Below the pieces are notes generated by a model. That model was given only the letters and a program-made list of their open reading frames with translations. It was not told where the DNA came from and did not search any database. A stretch of 64,000 nt of DNA from Mucor racemosus (lineage: Eukaryota > Mucoromycota > Mucoromycetes > Mucorales > Mucoraceae): assembly GCA_027405735.1 (NCBI GenBank), contig JAPEHQ010000003.1:1364001-1428000 (forward strand), written 5' to 3'. A program made the translations under genes and the position numbers. Positions 23,843 to 38,021 of this stretch are shown here, piece by piece (the stretch's first letter is position 1; each line of letters opens with the position of its first letter).

Positions 23843-26502
23843 TTATTTTTTTTTAAATTTTAAAAGTGAAGATAATAGAATATCAATTGGGCCAGCTTTT
23901 TTAATGAAATCATGCTAGAAAGAAAAACTATTAATACACAAACACACAATAAAATACACACTTACATCTAATAATTCAGCCGCTGTAGCCCGAGATTTCA
24001 CATCCACACATAAACAAACAGCAAGATAACTTTTTAATTCTTTGGATAATTTTTCTGGATTCTTGAGAGAAGGGGTACCATTTGTAGCAATTAAATAAAG
24101 CGCTTTAAGAGGCTCTTCGTCAAGATAAGGTGGCTCATTTTCTATCATTTCAATTGCCATAATACCTAATGACCAAATATCTACTTTTGCGTCATATTCC
24201 TTTTGTTTAACAATTTCCGGTGCCATCTTTGTTTAGGTTAATATAGATTCAACAAAACTACCTTCCCCAAAAAAACACACATACCCAATATGGAGTTCCA
24301 ACCATGGTTGCTCTCTTATTTCGTTGATCTGTGAGCTTGGCGCAATATCCAAAATCACTAATTTTAACTTGACCAGCGAAATTTAATAATACATTATCAG
24401 ATTTAATGTCTCGATGTATAATATTTTGAGTGTGTAAATGATCTAAACCTTTCGCCGTCTATGGATTATATCAATAATTAAACTATTACATACACACAAA
24501 CCAACATACCTCGTAACAAACTGTAGCTATTTGTTGTTCTGTCATTGTATTATGCTCAATTACGTCTGTCAATGCACCTCCTTCCATGTACTCCATCACC
24601 ACCCATAAATCTCCACGAACCAAAAAGGAATCCAAAAAATTAACAATATTTCCATGATGTGATTCCTTCATAATCATAATTTCATTGACAATTAAATCTA
24701 GTCGAGATTGTTTAGATAAATCCATTTGTTTAACTGCTACTTTTGCATTGGTGTTTATATGATTTGCTAAATAAACAGATCCTGATGCACCTTGTCCAAT
24801 TCGTTTTGTACGTTTATATATTAAATTGGGGTCTCCACTAGTAACAACTGATCTTAATCTTTCCATAATTTGATGATCACTCATTGTGCTTATTCTCTGA
24901 TCTTGCTTTTTGTTTGTTGTTGTTGTTGTGGTGGTGGTAGCTGTAGTTGTTGTAGTTGAAGCGCTTGTATCTGATTTTTTATCTGAGGTATTATTACTAT
25001 TAGAAGAAGGTACTGGAGTAGATATTTGTGGTTGCGGATTGGGTATAACTGAAGATCTTCTAATTGAATCATTTGGATGTAATAATGAAGAAGAAGGAGG
25101 TGTTTTTACAGCCATTGATGATGGTACAGGTGGTAAAATTGCTTTATCTTTTGTTAATGCTACGCCCATTTCTACATCTCGTGTACGTTTCATTAGATTT
25201 TTGTCACGATCCAATGCAGCAGCTGCCTCCTTGAGCTTTTCTTTTTCTCTTTCAAATCTTGTGCTACGATCAGATGGGGCTGCATTCCGTGTGCCACCAA
25301 CGACATTGTTACTACTACTACCATTACCAGTTTCTGGATGACGTTTAGTCATGTTACTATTACCATTAGATGTATTTTTACGAGGAAGTGAACCACTTAA
25401 AGTAGTAGGTTTAGGTGATACTGGTGTAGTGCTATTAAATGGTGCTAATGTTGATCTACTCGTATTACTTTCATTTGATAATTTTAATGATTTATTTTCA
25501 TTATTACTTTTAGCTAATTCATCGACAAACGTTTGCTTTTCCTTCATGCTTTGTTGTTGTAATTTTAATTTTTCCATCATCAATAACACATCTTTATCCA
25601 TTGCCTTGATATGATTCATATCAACTTTAGGTAAAGCAGGCTCTTTTTGTTGAACAACTCCTGCTGCAGCAGGTTTATTAGTTGGTCTAGCTGGTGCTTC
25701 GCGAATGTGTCTTGGTGCTGGTGTAGATCTACTAGGTTTTGGATTTGACATTTTCTTTTCTTCTTCCCAATTATGATTCTTTCTATATCCGTTATTGCTT
25801 GCATCGTTGCTGCTTGTGTTATTATCACTTCTCTCATATGCACTTTTATCTCTACGGTTTTGTTCAGTGTAAAATTCAAGTGCTTCTAAAACAGCTTGTG
25901 GATTTTTTGCGGCATCTTCAGGTGTAATTTTTGATCCTTTTAATAATGCATTCCATTGATCAGGTAAACCCTAATTTTTTATATAAATATTTTGTCCTCT
26001 TGATCAACTCTTAAAACACTTACTGTAAAAGCACCAGTGATAGGATCAAAACCTACATGTACCTTGTGAACAAAATTTGTGGGTCCTGATGCGCCCAGCG
26101 GTGACCTCTATAAAGAACATTAGATGTTATACAAATCCAAATATATCTAAACTTACATTGTATATTTCATCCATCCATGAATACAACTCTTCATCATTAC
26201 GACATGCAATATAATATGATTTTGCTTTAGTTCCTAACTCAAAGCAATGTGATTTTAGTTCTGAACGTGCTACAGCAGTGATTTCTTTTAAGAAAACTAG
26301 TGCCACACATTGGCCCGTTTGCTGATAAAGAAGAATACAATTCATAAATAAACATAGTTTGTATATTTTATATAGACCATACCTCGTTACGATGAAATGT
26401 GATTGTTTGTTCACGTAAAACAACATATCTTTTTGACCAAATCCAAGCTCTCAATCCATCCTCCTTGACCTGAAGGTTGCCATCTTTTTTTATCTCCGCC
26501 AT
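23843..26502 (-). CDS. CLA4: Cla4-type p21-activated kinase (PH + CRIB + Ser/Thr kinase)
   Basis: Seven exons: 26383..26502, 26157..26321, 26024..26107, 24510..25970, 24285..24458, 23966..24226 and 23843..23914; 778 aa. A PH domain covers residues 10-95 ([15 protein letters not shown]...LYSWMDEIY). A CRIB/PBD follows at about 98-125 ([14 protein letters not shown]) and binds Cdc42/Rac-GTP. A low-complexity linker leads to the kinase domain from about 505: glycine loop [13 protein letters not shown] lysine, HRDIKSDN with D627, DFG at 645-647, then GTPYWMAPE across an exon junction. PH plus CRIB is the Cla4 arrangement, distinct from Ste20. Upstream in-frame Phe/Leu-rich codons (to 26622) look like UTR, so Met at 26502 is preferred. 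Confidence 0.93.
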
Positions 26503-26916
26503 TAATGATTTATGTTCAAAAAAAAAAAAAAAAGAATAGAGAAATAGAAATAAAAAGAAATACAAGAAATAAAGCAAAAAGAGAAAAAAAGAGGAGGGAT
26601 TGTAGATTGACGAGGGAGTCAAAGGAGAGGTTCAAGATTGCTGCTGCAATTACCCAAGATAAACTAAAAATCTTTATAAGGGGGTCAACTTGATTTAACT
26701 CAGAAAAAGGAATCTCAGGGGAAAACTTCTCTCTTCTTTTTGTAGAACGTTACTTGTGAGAGATATAGAGAGAGAAGGGATCTTTAGTTTTTTTTTCCTT
26801 CTGTTCTATTATATGGTATGCTTTAAGTTATACCACCTATAGTTGATTTAAATAAAAAAAAATGAATCAGAAGCCCTTATTTAGACATCAACATTTCAAT
26901 CATAAATTAATGAGCG

Positions 26917-26947
<31 letters not shown>

Positions 26948-28260
26948 AAGCTACGTTTATCGTTCAAGATGAGACCCGTTGTCATGGTAATGATATTTGA
27001 CATTAAATGACCGATTAATAGACTATATATAAAGATAAACAAGACAGGACGATCAAAGATCTTGTATCTTGTATCTTGTATCTCTTATTTTTGAACAATA
27101 AAAAGATTCGGAAAGACTTCCGGAATGCCTTTTTATTTTTGTTAATAAAATAACGATTGTCCCTTTCAAATATTTGGTGTATTATATGAGTAAAATTATT
27201 ACTACAACAACAACAACATCATCAGCAATATCATCAGCAATAATAACAAGGATTTATCTTTAGATGCATTGTACATATACATGCAGGGCGTAATATTTGG
27301 TTGGGAGGGAAAAAAAAAAAAAAAAAAAAAAAACTAATTATTTTATTACTATATGTGCAATACATCATTTGTATAAGATACTTTATACACGTGATATAAT
27401 AGTAAGTATATACTTGTAAATATATGCATAAACACAAAACTAGCAGATTAAAATGGCGGTTATATTATATATAGTTATATATTGCCACACTTCAAGGAGA
27501 AAGAGAGAATAAAATGATATTGCAATTTACGCTTAAAGTGAATATCAACCAATTTGAATGTTGTCGTTACTCCTTAATTATAAACTGATTGGTTACAATC
27601 ATCGTTGATAATATTTTAAATCAATGCGTGTACTAGCAGGTTTGTTTACTTTAAAGGTGCATGTAATTATTTTTCCCTTCTAACCTTGTTTTTATATATA
27701 TATAATTTATTTGACTTAAATGATGATGATAATATATACATATATGATTTACTTTATATCAAAAAGAAAAAAAAACGAGAAACCATTGGATACTAAACAT
27801 CTGTTCAAAAAGGAAAAATAAAAGGTACATCAATCAGTAAAATAACAACATTTCGCCAACCCCGTTTACATAAATTTCTTTCTTTGTACATTTGCCTTCA
27901 ATCCCATCAATAATTTCCCCCTTCTTTTCCTCTTGTCCATCTTCTTCTTCTTCTTCTTGTCGTTGATACCTTCATCTCTTTTTTATCTTTTCTTTTCTCT
28001 CTCTCTCTCTCTCTCTCTTTTTTTTCTTCGTTTTTAATCTTGTGTATTATTTAATCAATTCAACTCTTTATATATATATATATTTATATTAATTTGTATT
28101 ATATTAAATTATACTGTAAAGAGATATACATATTAAGAAAAAAAAAAAAAAAAAAAAAAGTAAACATCTTTTTTTATTTTACTCCTATTATTATTATATT
28201 ATAACCTAAAAAAAAAACCCTACAAAAAAAAAACAACCAAAAAAAAAAAAAATCAATTCA
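26503..28260. promoter_or_regulatory. Divergent intergenic region between CLA4 and STE12
   Basis: 1.76 kb shared promoter region of two divergently transcribed signalling genes. It contains a purine-rich stretch next to CLA4, an (AT)n run at 26917-26942, a poly(A) run at 27309-27332, a (CT)n tract at 28000-28018 and A-runs just before the STE12 ATG. No gene is supported. Confidence 0.5.
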
Positions 28261-31198
28261 ATGCAACGATCTAGTATGATGAAAACTCATACATATAGCA
28301 AAAAACAAATGGAAGAAAAGCCCAGCCCATCTATCGCGTCTTCATCATCAACTTATGGCATGCCACCACCATCCAACAGTAATACAACCAGTCGATTAGC
28401 TCAAATTGATGATATGAAATATTTCTTTGCCACAGCAACTCAACATTGGGAACATAATAAGCCCTTAAAACGCTTTGCATTACCTGGGGGTGGAGGCGGT
28501 GGAGAAAGCATATCATGTGTTTTGTGGAATGATTTATTCTTTATTACAGGAACAGACATTGTTCGTTCATTAATATTTCGTTTCCATGCATTTGGTAGAC
28601 CAGTTACAAATGCAAAGAAATTTGAAGAAGGTATATTTTCTGATTTGCGCAATTTAAAACCTGGGCATGATGCTAGACTAGAAGAACCAAAGTCTGAATT
28701 GTTGGACATGTTGTATAAGAATAATTGTATCCGTACTCAAAAGAAGCAAAAAGTTTTCTTTTGGTTTTCTGTACCTCATGATCGTCTCTTTCTTGATGCT
28801 CTTGAACGTGATCTTAAGCGTGAAAAAATGGGTATGGAGCCAACTACCCAGGCCGTTGCTGAACCTGCAACTTCATTATCTCTCGATTCTACGCAGGAGT
28901 TATTCGATCAGCTGAGAAAGAGTATATCTCAATCCGCTGCTGCTACTGCTCAAGCAATTGAAGAAGATTTGTCTGCTTCAAATTCAACCTCAAATACACC
29001 TGTACCAAATAGCAGTTTATCTCTTAATTCAATTCATCAGAGTAAATATTTTGCGTTGTAATTGTTTTGTTTTTTTTATAAAACTAATCCATATAATCTC
29101 CCAATTAGTAACAGATCATTCCAGTTTCTTGGAATCTGATCAACATTGGCCAACTTCACCCACTCCCAATTCAACTGTAAATCATAAACCATGGTCTTCT
29201 TCTCAATCAAGACTTGAACGTGCTGCTTCTCAAGCTAAAAGATCGCGCGTCAACTCTGTTCCTGCAAGCATTGGTCAAAAACAACAATTGCAGTTATTAC
29301 AGCAACAAAAAAGTCATCGTTTAAGTTATGGTTCATATTTTTCTGGGAGTCCAATTACTACAAGTAGCACAGCATCTCGTCGTAATAATAGCAATTCTCG
29401 TCGCATTTCAAGCACATCTTCTTCCATGCTGTCTTCGCCAACAACTACAACTACAACAGATGATATAATGTTCCGTGACGATACGAGTAACAGTACAATT
29501 GCAACCGTAGATATGTCTTTGAAATCATCTAATTTGTCATCTCCATTAACAAAATATCATCATCATCAACATCATGATTATATGATGGATCCCATTTCTA
29601 ACGGCGTCAATCAATTAGAAATTACGCCTTCTCTGTCCAACACGAGTCATAGTACTAGTACAAGTAGCAGTATTTTGCAGCACAATCACCAAAACAACAA
29701 TGTCGTGTTGCCATCAAAATCACTTGACTCAAATGCTATGAAGAAGACCAAAACTATTTTTGGCAACTTGAGTTTATTTGATGGTTCTCCAACCTATAAA
29801 CAACGTAGACGTCGTGCTGCATCTGTTTCTTCTTCTGCTTTGAATCAGCCTCATCCCTTACATATCACTGCAGGTGGTCCTGAACGTGTTGTTCGTCGTC
29901 ATGACAAATGTCATCTTCGTACTCCCAGTAGTGCTACTAGTAACAATGGCACCAATAGTTCTTCTTCTTCGTCGTCGCACTTGTCATCAAATATGGTAAA
30001 TAGTAACAGCAGTAGATTAGCTATGGCAGCTGTCAAGGCTGGATTTGCTCCAAATCAAATTATTTCTACTCCTCCACCTATGCCAATGATGAATGGAAAT
30101 CATTCTCATGGTTGGCGTCAACCTACTCAACAACAACAGCAACAAGACTACTATTGCCCTATGCCTGATTGCAGACATTTGTTCAAAAGACCTGAACATC
30201 TCGAACGCCATATGCAATCGCTACACATGTTTATTTGTACTGTTTGTGGTAAACAATTTCCTCGATCTGAAAACCTTGCTCAGCATCATCGTCTTGAACA
30301 TGAAATTCAACAATATGATCATGTTTCCTCTTTAAGTGGTGGTGGTGATAATAATAATGATGATGATTCTTCATCTCCTGATGATTATCAACGCAATTTC
30401 ATGTTGAATACTAGCTATAATAGACGCCAACAAAATCAACATCATCATCATCATCATCAACAACAACAACAAGTGCTTAATCATAATCAACAACAAAATG
30501 ATAATGGATTTTATTCTACTTCTTCTCGTCACTCATTTGATGATTCTCGTTCTTCTGGTTGGTCTACTGGTATTTCTGCTGACGGTAGTGGAAGTGTGAG
30601 CAGTAGTAATTACAGTAGTCGCTCTAGTACATTAAGTCCAATGCTTGATCTTGATTTCGAGATGCCTGATATTCAACCTACCGCTACTACTGCTACTACG
30701 GTTTCTGGACAAGTTCAATCATCTACAGATGTATTAAACACGCCAATTAGTTCTAGTCGTAGCAATACTTCATTGACAACAACTGAATCCTCTAGTGTTA
30801 TTATGAATGATAGACAACATCACCAACAGCAAATGTTTAATCATTCTTATTATCCTGAATCGTCCAATAGTACATTTATCAAAGATGAATCTAATTGGAA
30901 TTCTAATGGTATTGCACCTACTGCTCCAGCAGTAAGAAAAAGTTCTTCTTCACTTGAAGATGACTTTAGTTCATCATCTGCTTCTTCACCTTGCTCAACG
31001 CTTCAATATAATGGTGGATCAACTGATCCTTTTAATAATGAAACCAAGATGGATTATACATCTTCTTCCAACCTTAATATGCCAATGACGTTGCTTTCAC
31101 CATTTAAACCGACTCAATTGCAACAACAGCAACAACAACAACAACAACAGCAACAGCAACAACAGCTACAACATCAACATTATCAACATCAACAACAT

Positions 31199-31231
<33 letters not shown>

Positions 31232-31474
31232 GATGAACATCATTTATTACAAATGACAAGCTTGAATGAACCATTTCAAAATTATCATCAACAACAACCG
31301 CAACAGCAATTTGACGTAAATATGGACACAATGTTTCCAAATAACAACAATATTACTTTAATGAACGATAATAATAATACAAACAATTATCAATCTATTT
31401 ATGCACCCTATGTTGATCAGCAATACTCTCCTTTTATAACATCACCTGATATGAATATCGTTTTTGGCGCCTAA
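28261..31474 (+). CDS. STE12: Ste12 transcription factor with C2H2 fingers
   Basis: Two exons, 28261..29041 and 29109..31474, with a 67-bp GT-AG intron; 1048 aa. The Ste12 homeodomain-like DNA-binding region spans about residues 45-165 (CVLWNDLFFITGTDIVRSL, FGRPV, KFEEGIFSDLR, RTQKKQKVFFWFSVPHDRLF). Two C2H2 fingers at about 610-660 (CPMPDCRHLFKRPEHLERH, CTVCGKQFPRSENLAQHH) mark the SteA/Ste12 form of non-yeast fungi. Long Ser, Gln and Asn tracts fill the rest, including a Gln/His run encoded at 31117-31240. Ste12 acts downstream of MAP kinase signalling in mating and invasive growth. Its neighbour Cla4 is an upstream component of such pathways in other fungi. Confidence 0.93.
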
Positions 31475-31488
31475 AATTTTAAATAAAT

Positions 31489-31546
<58 letters not shown>

Positions 31547-31803
31547 ACAACAACTAACAAAAAATAACAAAAAATAACAAAAACAATTACATTTTTATAA
31601 GCATCTCATGATTAGTATATTTTTTTTCTATTAGTAATTTATTTATTTGTCTTACCCTTTTTATTAGTCTCATCATTTTATATTCACTTTATGCATTTAC
31701 CGACCTCCATGAAAATTAGCATTTCTTTTTTATATATATGTCTTTTTTTTTTTTCTTAGAAGGCAGCCCTTAACTTTATATATTTACATATGACAGCATT
31801 ATA

Positions 31804-31841
<38 letters not shown>

Positions 31842-32030
31842 CTCTTAAAGGAAATTAACATTTATTATATTGGCAGTAAAATAAACTTTTTTTATATGAA
31901 TTTCAATATTACAATCACATGAATCGTTGTGTAGCATAAAACGAAAAAAAAAAAAAAAAAATAAAAGATAGGGCTTGAATGTACATCAATTTTTGCATTT
32001 ATCTTTCTTTATTCCCTAACTATCTTGATT
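31475..32030. repeat. STE12 3' region with CAA and CT microsatellites
   Basis: (CAA)n at 31487-31556 begins just after the STE12 stop. Further on are (CT)n at 31804-31838 and a poly(A) run at 31945-31962. The last bases before 32031 serve as promoter/leader of the oxidase gene. No other gene. Confidence 0.7.
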
Positions 32031-33919
32031 ATGAAAATTATATATCTATTTCTGTTATTAACAGCATTGATTTCAATTGAATCCAAGCGAATAAAAACCA
32101 AAGTTGTGATTTTAGGCGCTGGTGCTTCTGGCATTTCAGCTGCAAAATCATTATCCAATGCAAACATGCAAGATTATATTATTGTTGATGCTCAATCCTT
32201 TATTGGTGGTATATTTTATTAAGTTATTAAACATTCATGTCAGAATTGATTGATTATTAAATGTACAGGAAGAGTACAGCATGAACCATTTGGTAATAGT
32301 AAAGTTGAATTGGGTGCGAATTGGGTAATACTCGCATACATCGAATGAGAGATCAAGCATATACTCATCACATACACAGATTTACGGAAAAGGTGATAAT
32401 CCAATTCATAGAATGGCTGTTCAGCATGGATTAAAAACTACGCCAAACGATAAAAATAATGTTGCTTTTTTTGATGATTTTGGTCTAATGAAAAATCAAG
32501 AAAAAGGCATTGATACCACTAGCGAATTCGAATCAATCAAAGTAAAACTTGTAGATTATGCAGGTTTGTATTTAATATTTCAATATACAAATATAAATAC
32601 CATTAGCTAATATAAAAATCAAAAGATACGAGAATGAAACGTAAACAAGTCGATCTATCAAGTAGATCTGCCCTGAGTTTATTAGGTTGGAAACCAGATA
32701 CGCCTCTGAAAGCTGCTGTAGAATATTTCAATATTGATTGGGAGTTTTCTGAACCTGCTGAAATGTGTTCACTTGATTATGCAACTGGCACTGTAGATTC
32801 AATAACAGGAACATATCCATTTGGAAATGAATTTGTAGTAGATGAAAGGTATTTCATTTCGTTTATAACACTTCCCTTCCACTAATCGCATTTTTCATTC
32901 TATATAGAGGGTTCAATCATATCCTAAAAGAGGAACTTAGAACATTTCTTCATCTAGATGATGCACGTCTCATGCTCAATACATTAGTTACAAAGGTCAT
33001 CTACAATGATCAAAATGTGACAGTAATCACTTCAAATGGACATGTCATTGAGGCTGAATATGCAATCTGCACATTTTCGTAAGTAGATGTTTTTTTTTTG
33101 TTTATTTTTCCAAAAAAAAACACTATACTAACAAAAAAAAACAACAACGTACAAAAAGATTAGGTGTATTGCAAAGTGATTTGGTTCAATTTAATCCTAA
33201 TTTTCCTGAGTGGAAAAGAGAATCTCTATTGAGTTTTCATATGACCACATATACAAAGATATTTCTTCAGTTCAAGAAAAAGTTTTGGGGAGATTGGCAG
33301 GTAATGTAAATCTAGTGTAACTCTGAATGGAAGAAGGAAAAACCAATATAAACATATATGATAGTTTGCCTTGTATGCTAATAACGTGACACAACATGGT
33401 GGTTATTATACAGTGTGGCAAAATCTAAACGCACCAGGCTATCTATTTAAACCCGCGGCTACTGGAGATAACATTCTAATGGTGACAACTACAGACACAG
33501 AATCACAAAGAATCGAACGTATGACAAATACCCAAGTAGGAAACGAAATTATGCGTGTGCTTCAAAAGATGTTTCCCTCAATACATGTTGAACCACCAAT
33601 CGATATATTAATCCCACGCTGGCATCAGCACCCATTATTTAGAGGTTCTTATTCAAACTGGCCTATTGGTGCACTAAAGAAACATCACCTGAACATGCGA
33701 GCTCCATTAGAAAATAGGTTATGGTTTGCAGGTGAGGCTATGTCAGCTGAATACTATGGGTTCTTGCATGGTGCTTGGTTAGAAGGAAAATCGGTTGCCA
33801 ATAGTATATTGGATTGTATTACAACAAAATGCCCACTTTACGAGAAGTATGAGTTTATAACAGGTTGCGATAGTAATTTTAATGGCCCTCCTCGGTTTTT
33901 TGGTCAATTTTCTTCTTAG
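32031..33919 (+). CDS. FAD-dependent amine (polyamine) oxidase with signal peptide
   Basis: Seven exons: 32031..32208, 32269..32324, 32380..32563, 32626..32848, 32908..33078, 33159..33300 and 33365..33919; 502 aa. Residues 1-18 form a signal peptide (MKIIYLFLLLTALISIES). The Rossmann FAD site GAGASG is at 29-34 and is followed by the family block GRVQHEPFGNSKVELGANW. The C-terminal flavin motif reads RLWFAGEAMSAEYYGFLHGAWLEG. This is the polyamine oxidase/flavin amine oxidase family, which oxidises polyamines to an aldehyde, a shorter amine and H2O2. The signal peptide points to a secreted or vacuolar enzyme. Substrate is not determinable here. Confidence 0.88.
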
Positions 33920-34444
33920 ATTTCATTTCTTAATTAATAATATAAATCAAGTTTTCTAGATTTTATTACATGTATCATCATCAATAAATTCAAATACGTT
34001 TGATATGCAAACCCTTCAAACTTAAATTGCACATACATACCATGTTTATCTGCTGTAACTTTATGCGTATTGTACCTCTACAGAGTACATATTACATCTG
34101 TATGCAAATAATCTTGATTGAGAAATATTTCTTTGGGCCTTATTTCCTTAATGTATAGAAAAAAATTGCATGGTTGCATAGTAAATAAGAAACTTTTTTG
34201 ATTGACACTATAATAGAATAACGCACTTTAATGCACTAAAATATTTGTAATTTATCTAGTAGTTAAGCAACCATTGAAATAGATTCTTGAGTATTTTAAA
34301 ATGCTTTTAAAATGTACGGATTTGCTTTCAGAGTATCATGGTCTACCCAAAACGAAATCGGTGATTTCTGAAGTTTTCAAAATATACACCACTCTGAGAA
34401 GCATATATAATAACGGAATCTAATAAGTAATCAACAAAATGCAA
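33920..34444. other. 3' region of oxidase gene, start of repeat island
   Basis: AT-rich, no open frame of note. I see nothing recognisable before repeat B begins. Confidence 0.3.
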
Positions 34445-35422
34445 ATATATGTACATGCACTTGAGATGTTCAACTTTAATCCAAAAACGAGTATCCGGAA
34501 ATATCCTATTTTTTGCAGTTGGTATAACCTTTTCCGTGCTAGTGTTTCAGATTTTTACAGGTATTTCACTGCTAAAAATCAAGAACTTTAATGCTTCATA
34601 TCTCTAGAAATAATTAAGCTATACTAACACTTTCTAATAATAAAACTTACTTGTTTTAAAGTGCTCTATAACATATTCAAGTATAAAAAAATTATGAGCA
34701 CTTTTATTTTTTTTTATTTTTTTTGGTATTTTTGTAGTAAATTTCAAAATATTTGTTAAATTGAGTAGCAGTTTTTTTTACTCATGTCATCAAGCTCGTT
34801 GAGCTCTCTCGGATCCAATTTAATTTCTTTAAAAATATTGATTTTTCGTGGAGATATCCTCAAAAATGTCTACAAAAATATACCTTCATTTCTAGCTTCC
34901 ATTTTTCCCATATATACCCTCATCCCAAATTCTGATTCTAAAAAAAATTGGACAAAAATTTGGTTTTCTCTACAAAAAATGCAGCTAGAATATTCCACAA
35001 TAGCTCGATTAATAGATACTTTTTTTGCACATTATTCAAATAATTTATATTGTAAATATGCTTATAAAAAGTGATGTGTATCATCAAAAAACCTCCAAAA
35101 TTTCAATTGCATTTTGCGCAAAATTTTATGTGAACCATTTTGTCAACTTTTAAATAGATGCATGTAGAATTTAAAACTGTACAAAAACTATTTAATACGC
35201 TAGGGCGACTTACTTTGTAGCTCATGAGCCATTGAACGATTTTGTTTTTTTGTATCATTTTTCATTGATTTCAACAAATAAATTTTGGAACCCCGTGATG
35301 ATAGGCTTTAAGCTGTAATAAGAACTATTATTTTGGTTATCTCGATGAAAAATCAATATTTTTCGCTGAAGCGAAAAATGCAGAATAACTTCGAGTTGAA
35401 TCTATCTTGTGAATACAAAAAA
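34445..35422 (-). repeat. Dispersed repeat B, copy 2 (inverted)
   Basis: Reverse-complement partner of 12281..13255. The 96-codon plus-strand frame inside it is not conserved in the partner and is not called. Confidence 0.85.
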
Positions 35423-37220
35423 TCACCACCTTAATTTAGGTTCTCAATTTTTCATAATCAATTTTGGTCAATGTTTGTGTAAATTAGCTGATATAAAGAT
35501 AATACAGTAGTAGCAGATAATAAATAATAATAAATAAATAAACAATAGTAAGTCAACTAGAATATAGTGATTACTATTGACTTTATAAAAAATAATAAAC
35601 TGAAGAACACTATTTTTTCAGCCTGAGTACCTCTTACGTATACATTTCAAATCTATTCTAGTTTTTTTGATGAGTTTATTCCTATCACAAGTGCAGTAAA
35701 TAACGATGTTGTTTACTAAAATAAAATAAATATAAGCGGTAGAAATACAATTGTGATTAGCTAAAATTTTTATTACAAAATATTTCTCAAGATTTAAAAT
35801 ACTTGAAAAAGTATGAGGATATTTATAGTGATTTGGGGAACTTGGATACTGTAATGATCTATAATTTTGAACTAACAACAAAGGTAAATAATATGCTTAT
35901 AGATATTATTCTTGCTATTATAAATTGGTGATCACTGGATTGATGAAGGTGGGTGTTCTTATTTGTAAATTAGATATTTATTAGTGAATAAATAAAAGTA
36001 AAGGGAGTGTGACAAGACAGATAAATCTACAAGGGATCATGTAATGATTTCCTTGTAGTATTTATATAAGGAATGAGGCAAGGTTTTGCATGAATGAAAC
36101 TGAAATGTTTGACTCATTACAAATACCATCAGAACTAAAGAGGTTTATATTTAGTAATCTTCTAGTTTTGAGTACATTTTTATTGATCTAATATTTTAAG
36201 AGGTAAATCTTTCAGACCATTGATCTTAAAGAATTGATGTCAAGTGTGACAATATCGACCTTTTAGGAAATGGTTGTTTATTATTGTTATATGTGTTTTA
36301 AATAATCTTAAATTAAGGAGTTATTTTTATATGTTTGAATCTTTATTTATATTGATAGTGCAACTAATGCAGATGAGTAGTTGACTAAATTGATATCTTT
36401 GTGTATTATTATTATTGGTTTGAATAGAACCCTATTTTGATATATATATCATTTACGTAACTGATTGCTCCGTGGTCAAGGGTGTAATAAAATTGAAATA
36501 ATTTTATAAAAATGAAAAATAAAATAAAAAAATAAAAGCGTTGATAAATACAATTACAGTCTTTCCATAGTTTTATTGCGATTAAAAGAAATTTGAAGAA
36601 AAAGAATGATATCTTGATAAAGTATGCTATATTTATAAGAATTGTAAAATAGTGGATGTTTGTGCTTTGATGTCTATTTTACAGGTGTTCAATAATAATG
36701 TCTTTTATTTGTGCTGAACTAGGATACTATTTCCCCACATAAGAAATTAAATGTTATCTCACATAAAACCATGCTCTAATATTCAAATAGAGATAACATG
36801 AATTTAACAGTAAATACAGAAAGTATTAGTAGTTTAACGTATAAATAAAATAGACCGAATCATAAACAAAGCAAATTGATTCATAAAATAAACTGAAGAA
36901 ACACATAGACCAAAAAAGTAAGGATTGCTCTATGCGGATCATTAACAAATATGCCAAAAACGGGCATTAAAAGACCGCCTTGATTATGTAAATCAAGAAG
37001 CTCAATATAAACTTTAAAATTACAAACAAACTAATTGATTTACCAAAAAGAATAAACATATGGATATTGCATGAAGACAATGGAATCATGCTTCAATCAT
37101 TTAATAAGTAACTAACATGATGATATATGTATGGAATGCAGCATTGTCTGATTCGCATGTTAAACATCACGGTTTGACAGAAGTCCTAAGTTGGTAATTC
37201 GGTTATTCCTAATTCTGATA
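35423..37220. other. Gene-free AT-rich stretch in the repeat island
   Basis: 1.8 kb with no supported gene. An 87-codon minus-strand frame at 35618..35881 has no recognised features. Confidence 0.3.
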
Positions 37221-37382
37221 GATCACTGACAATTACGGTGCAACTCCCAGATATAACAAAATCACAACTAATATAAATAGAGTAGAAATATAGACCTATT
37301 GCACACGATCCATTATTTGAATAAAGAAGGATTTAAACTGTATCTTTTTTCAAAGCTTTTATTTTACATTTTACTGTATTAT
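37221..37382 (+). repeat. Promoter-like dispersed repeat C, copy 2
   Basis: Direct-orientation partner of 14068..14232, with the same TATA-like AATATAAATAGAG and AATAAAGAAGGATTT blocks in the same spacing. Confidence 0.6.
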
Positions 37383-38021
37383 TGACATCCTTTTATAAGC
37401 TACTTGGTTGAGATGTTGATACTTTGTTTGATATGATAGAATATCATTAGATGGATGTTGATCGTTTAACATTCCAGTTATAATTTAAAATGATGCAACT
37501 GAGCTTATTTTTATGGGATATGATTCCTTATCTAGAATTACTACAACTGCGATTTTATGAGCAGGAGTTTTGAAATATATTATTAATGCAAAATAAGTAC
37601 ATGTTTATATCGTAGGTGTCATGTTGTAGAAGGTTGTATTTTGATCCGGAATACTTCCTTTTACAGGAACCAGCAATATAGAGTTTCCTCGTTATGCTTA
37701 TTGGGACCTGATTGGGAGTCAGTCCTTATGGAGCGAGATTCAGGTACGAATCGAGTTCAGTTATTTTTCTGAAATGACAATGGCGACTTTGATCTATAAA
37801 AGGTGTCACTTCATTGCAAGGGATACTACTATCATCTACACGACATGTATGGTTGAAAAAGGTAATTCATATTTTTAGCATGCATTTTTTATTGCGTTCA
37901 ATTGAAACGTTTGCTTATTATTGTTGTTCACATTTCAAGTGGCATCATATTTTCCGAGCGGCACTTGGAATTTAGGTCATTTTATTATTATCAAGCGTTT
38001 TTAGGTATGTAATTCCACTGC
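37383..38021. other. Gene-free stretch between repeats C and A
   Basis: About 640 bp, slightly less AT-rich than its surroundings, with no open frame or alignable repeat recognised. Confidence 0.3.
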
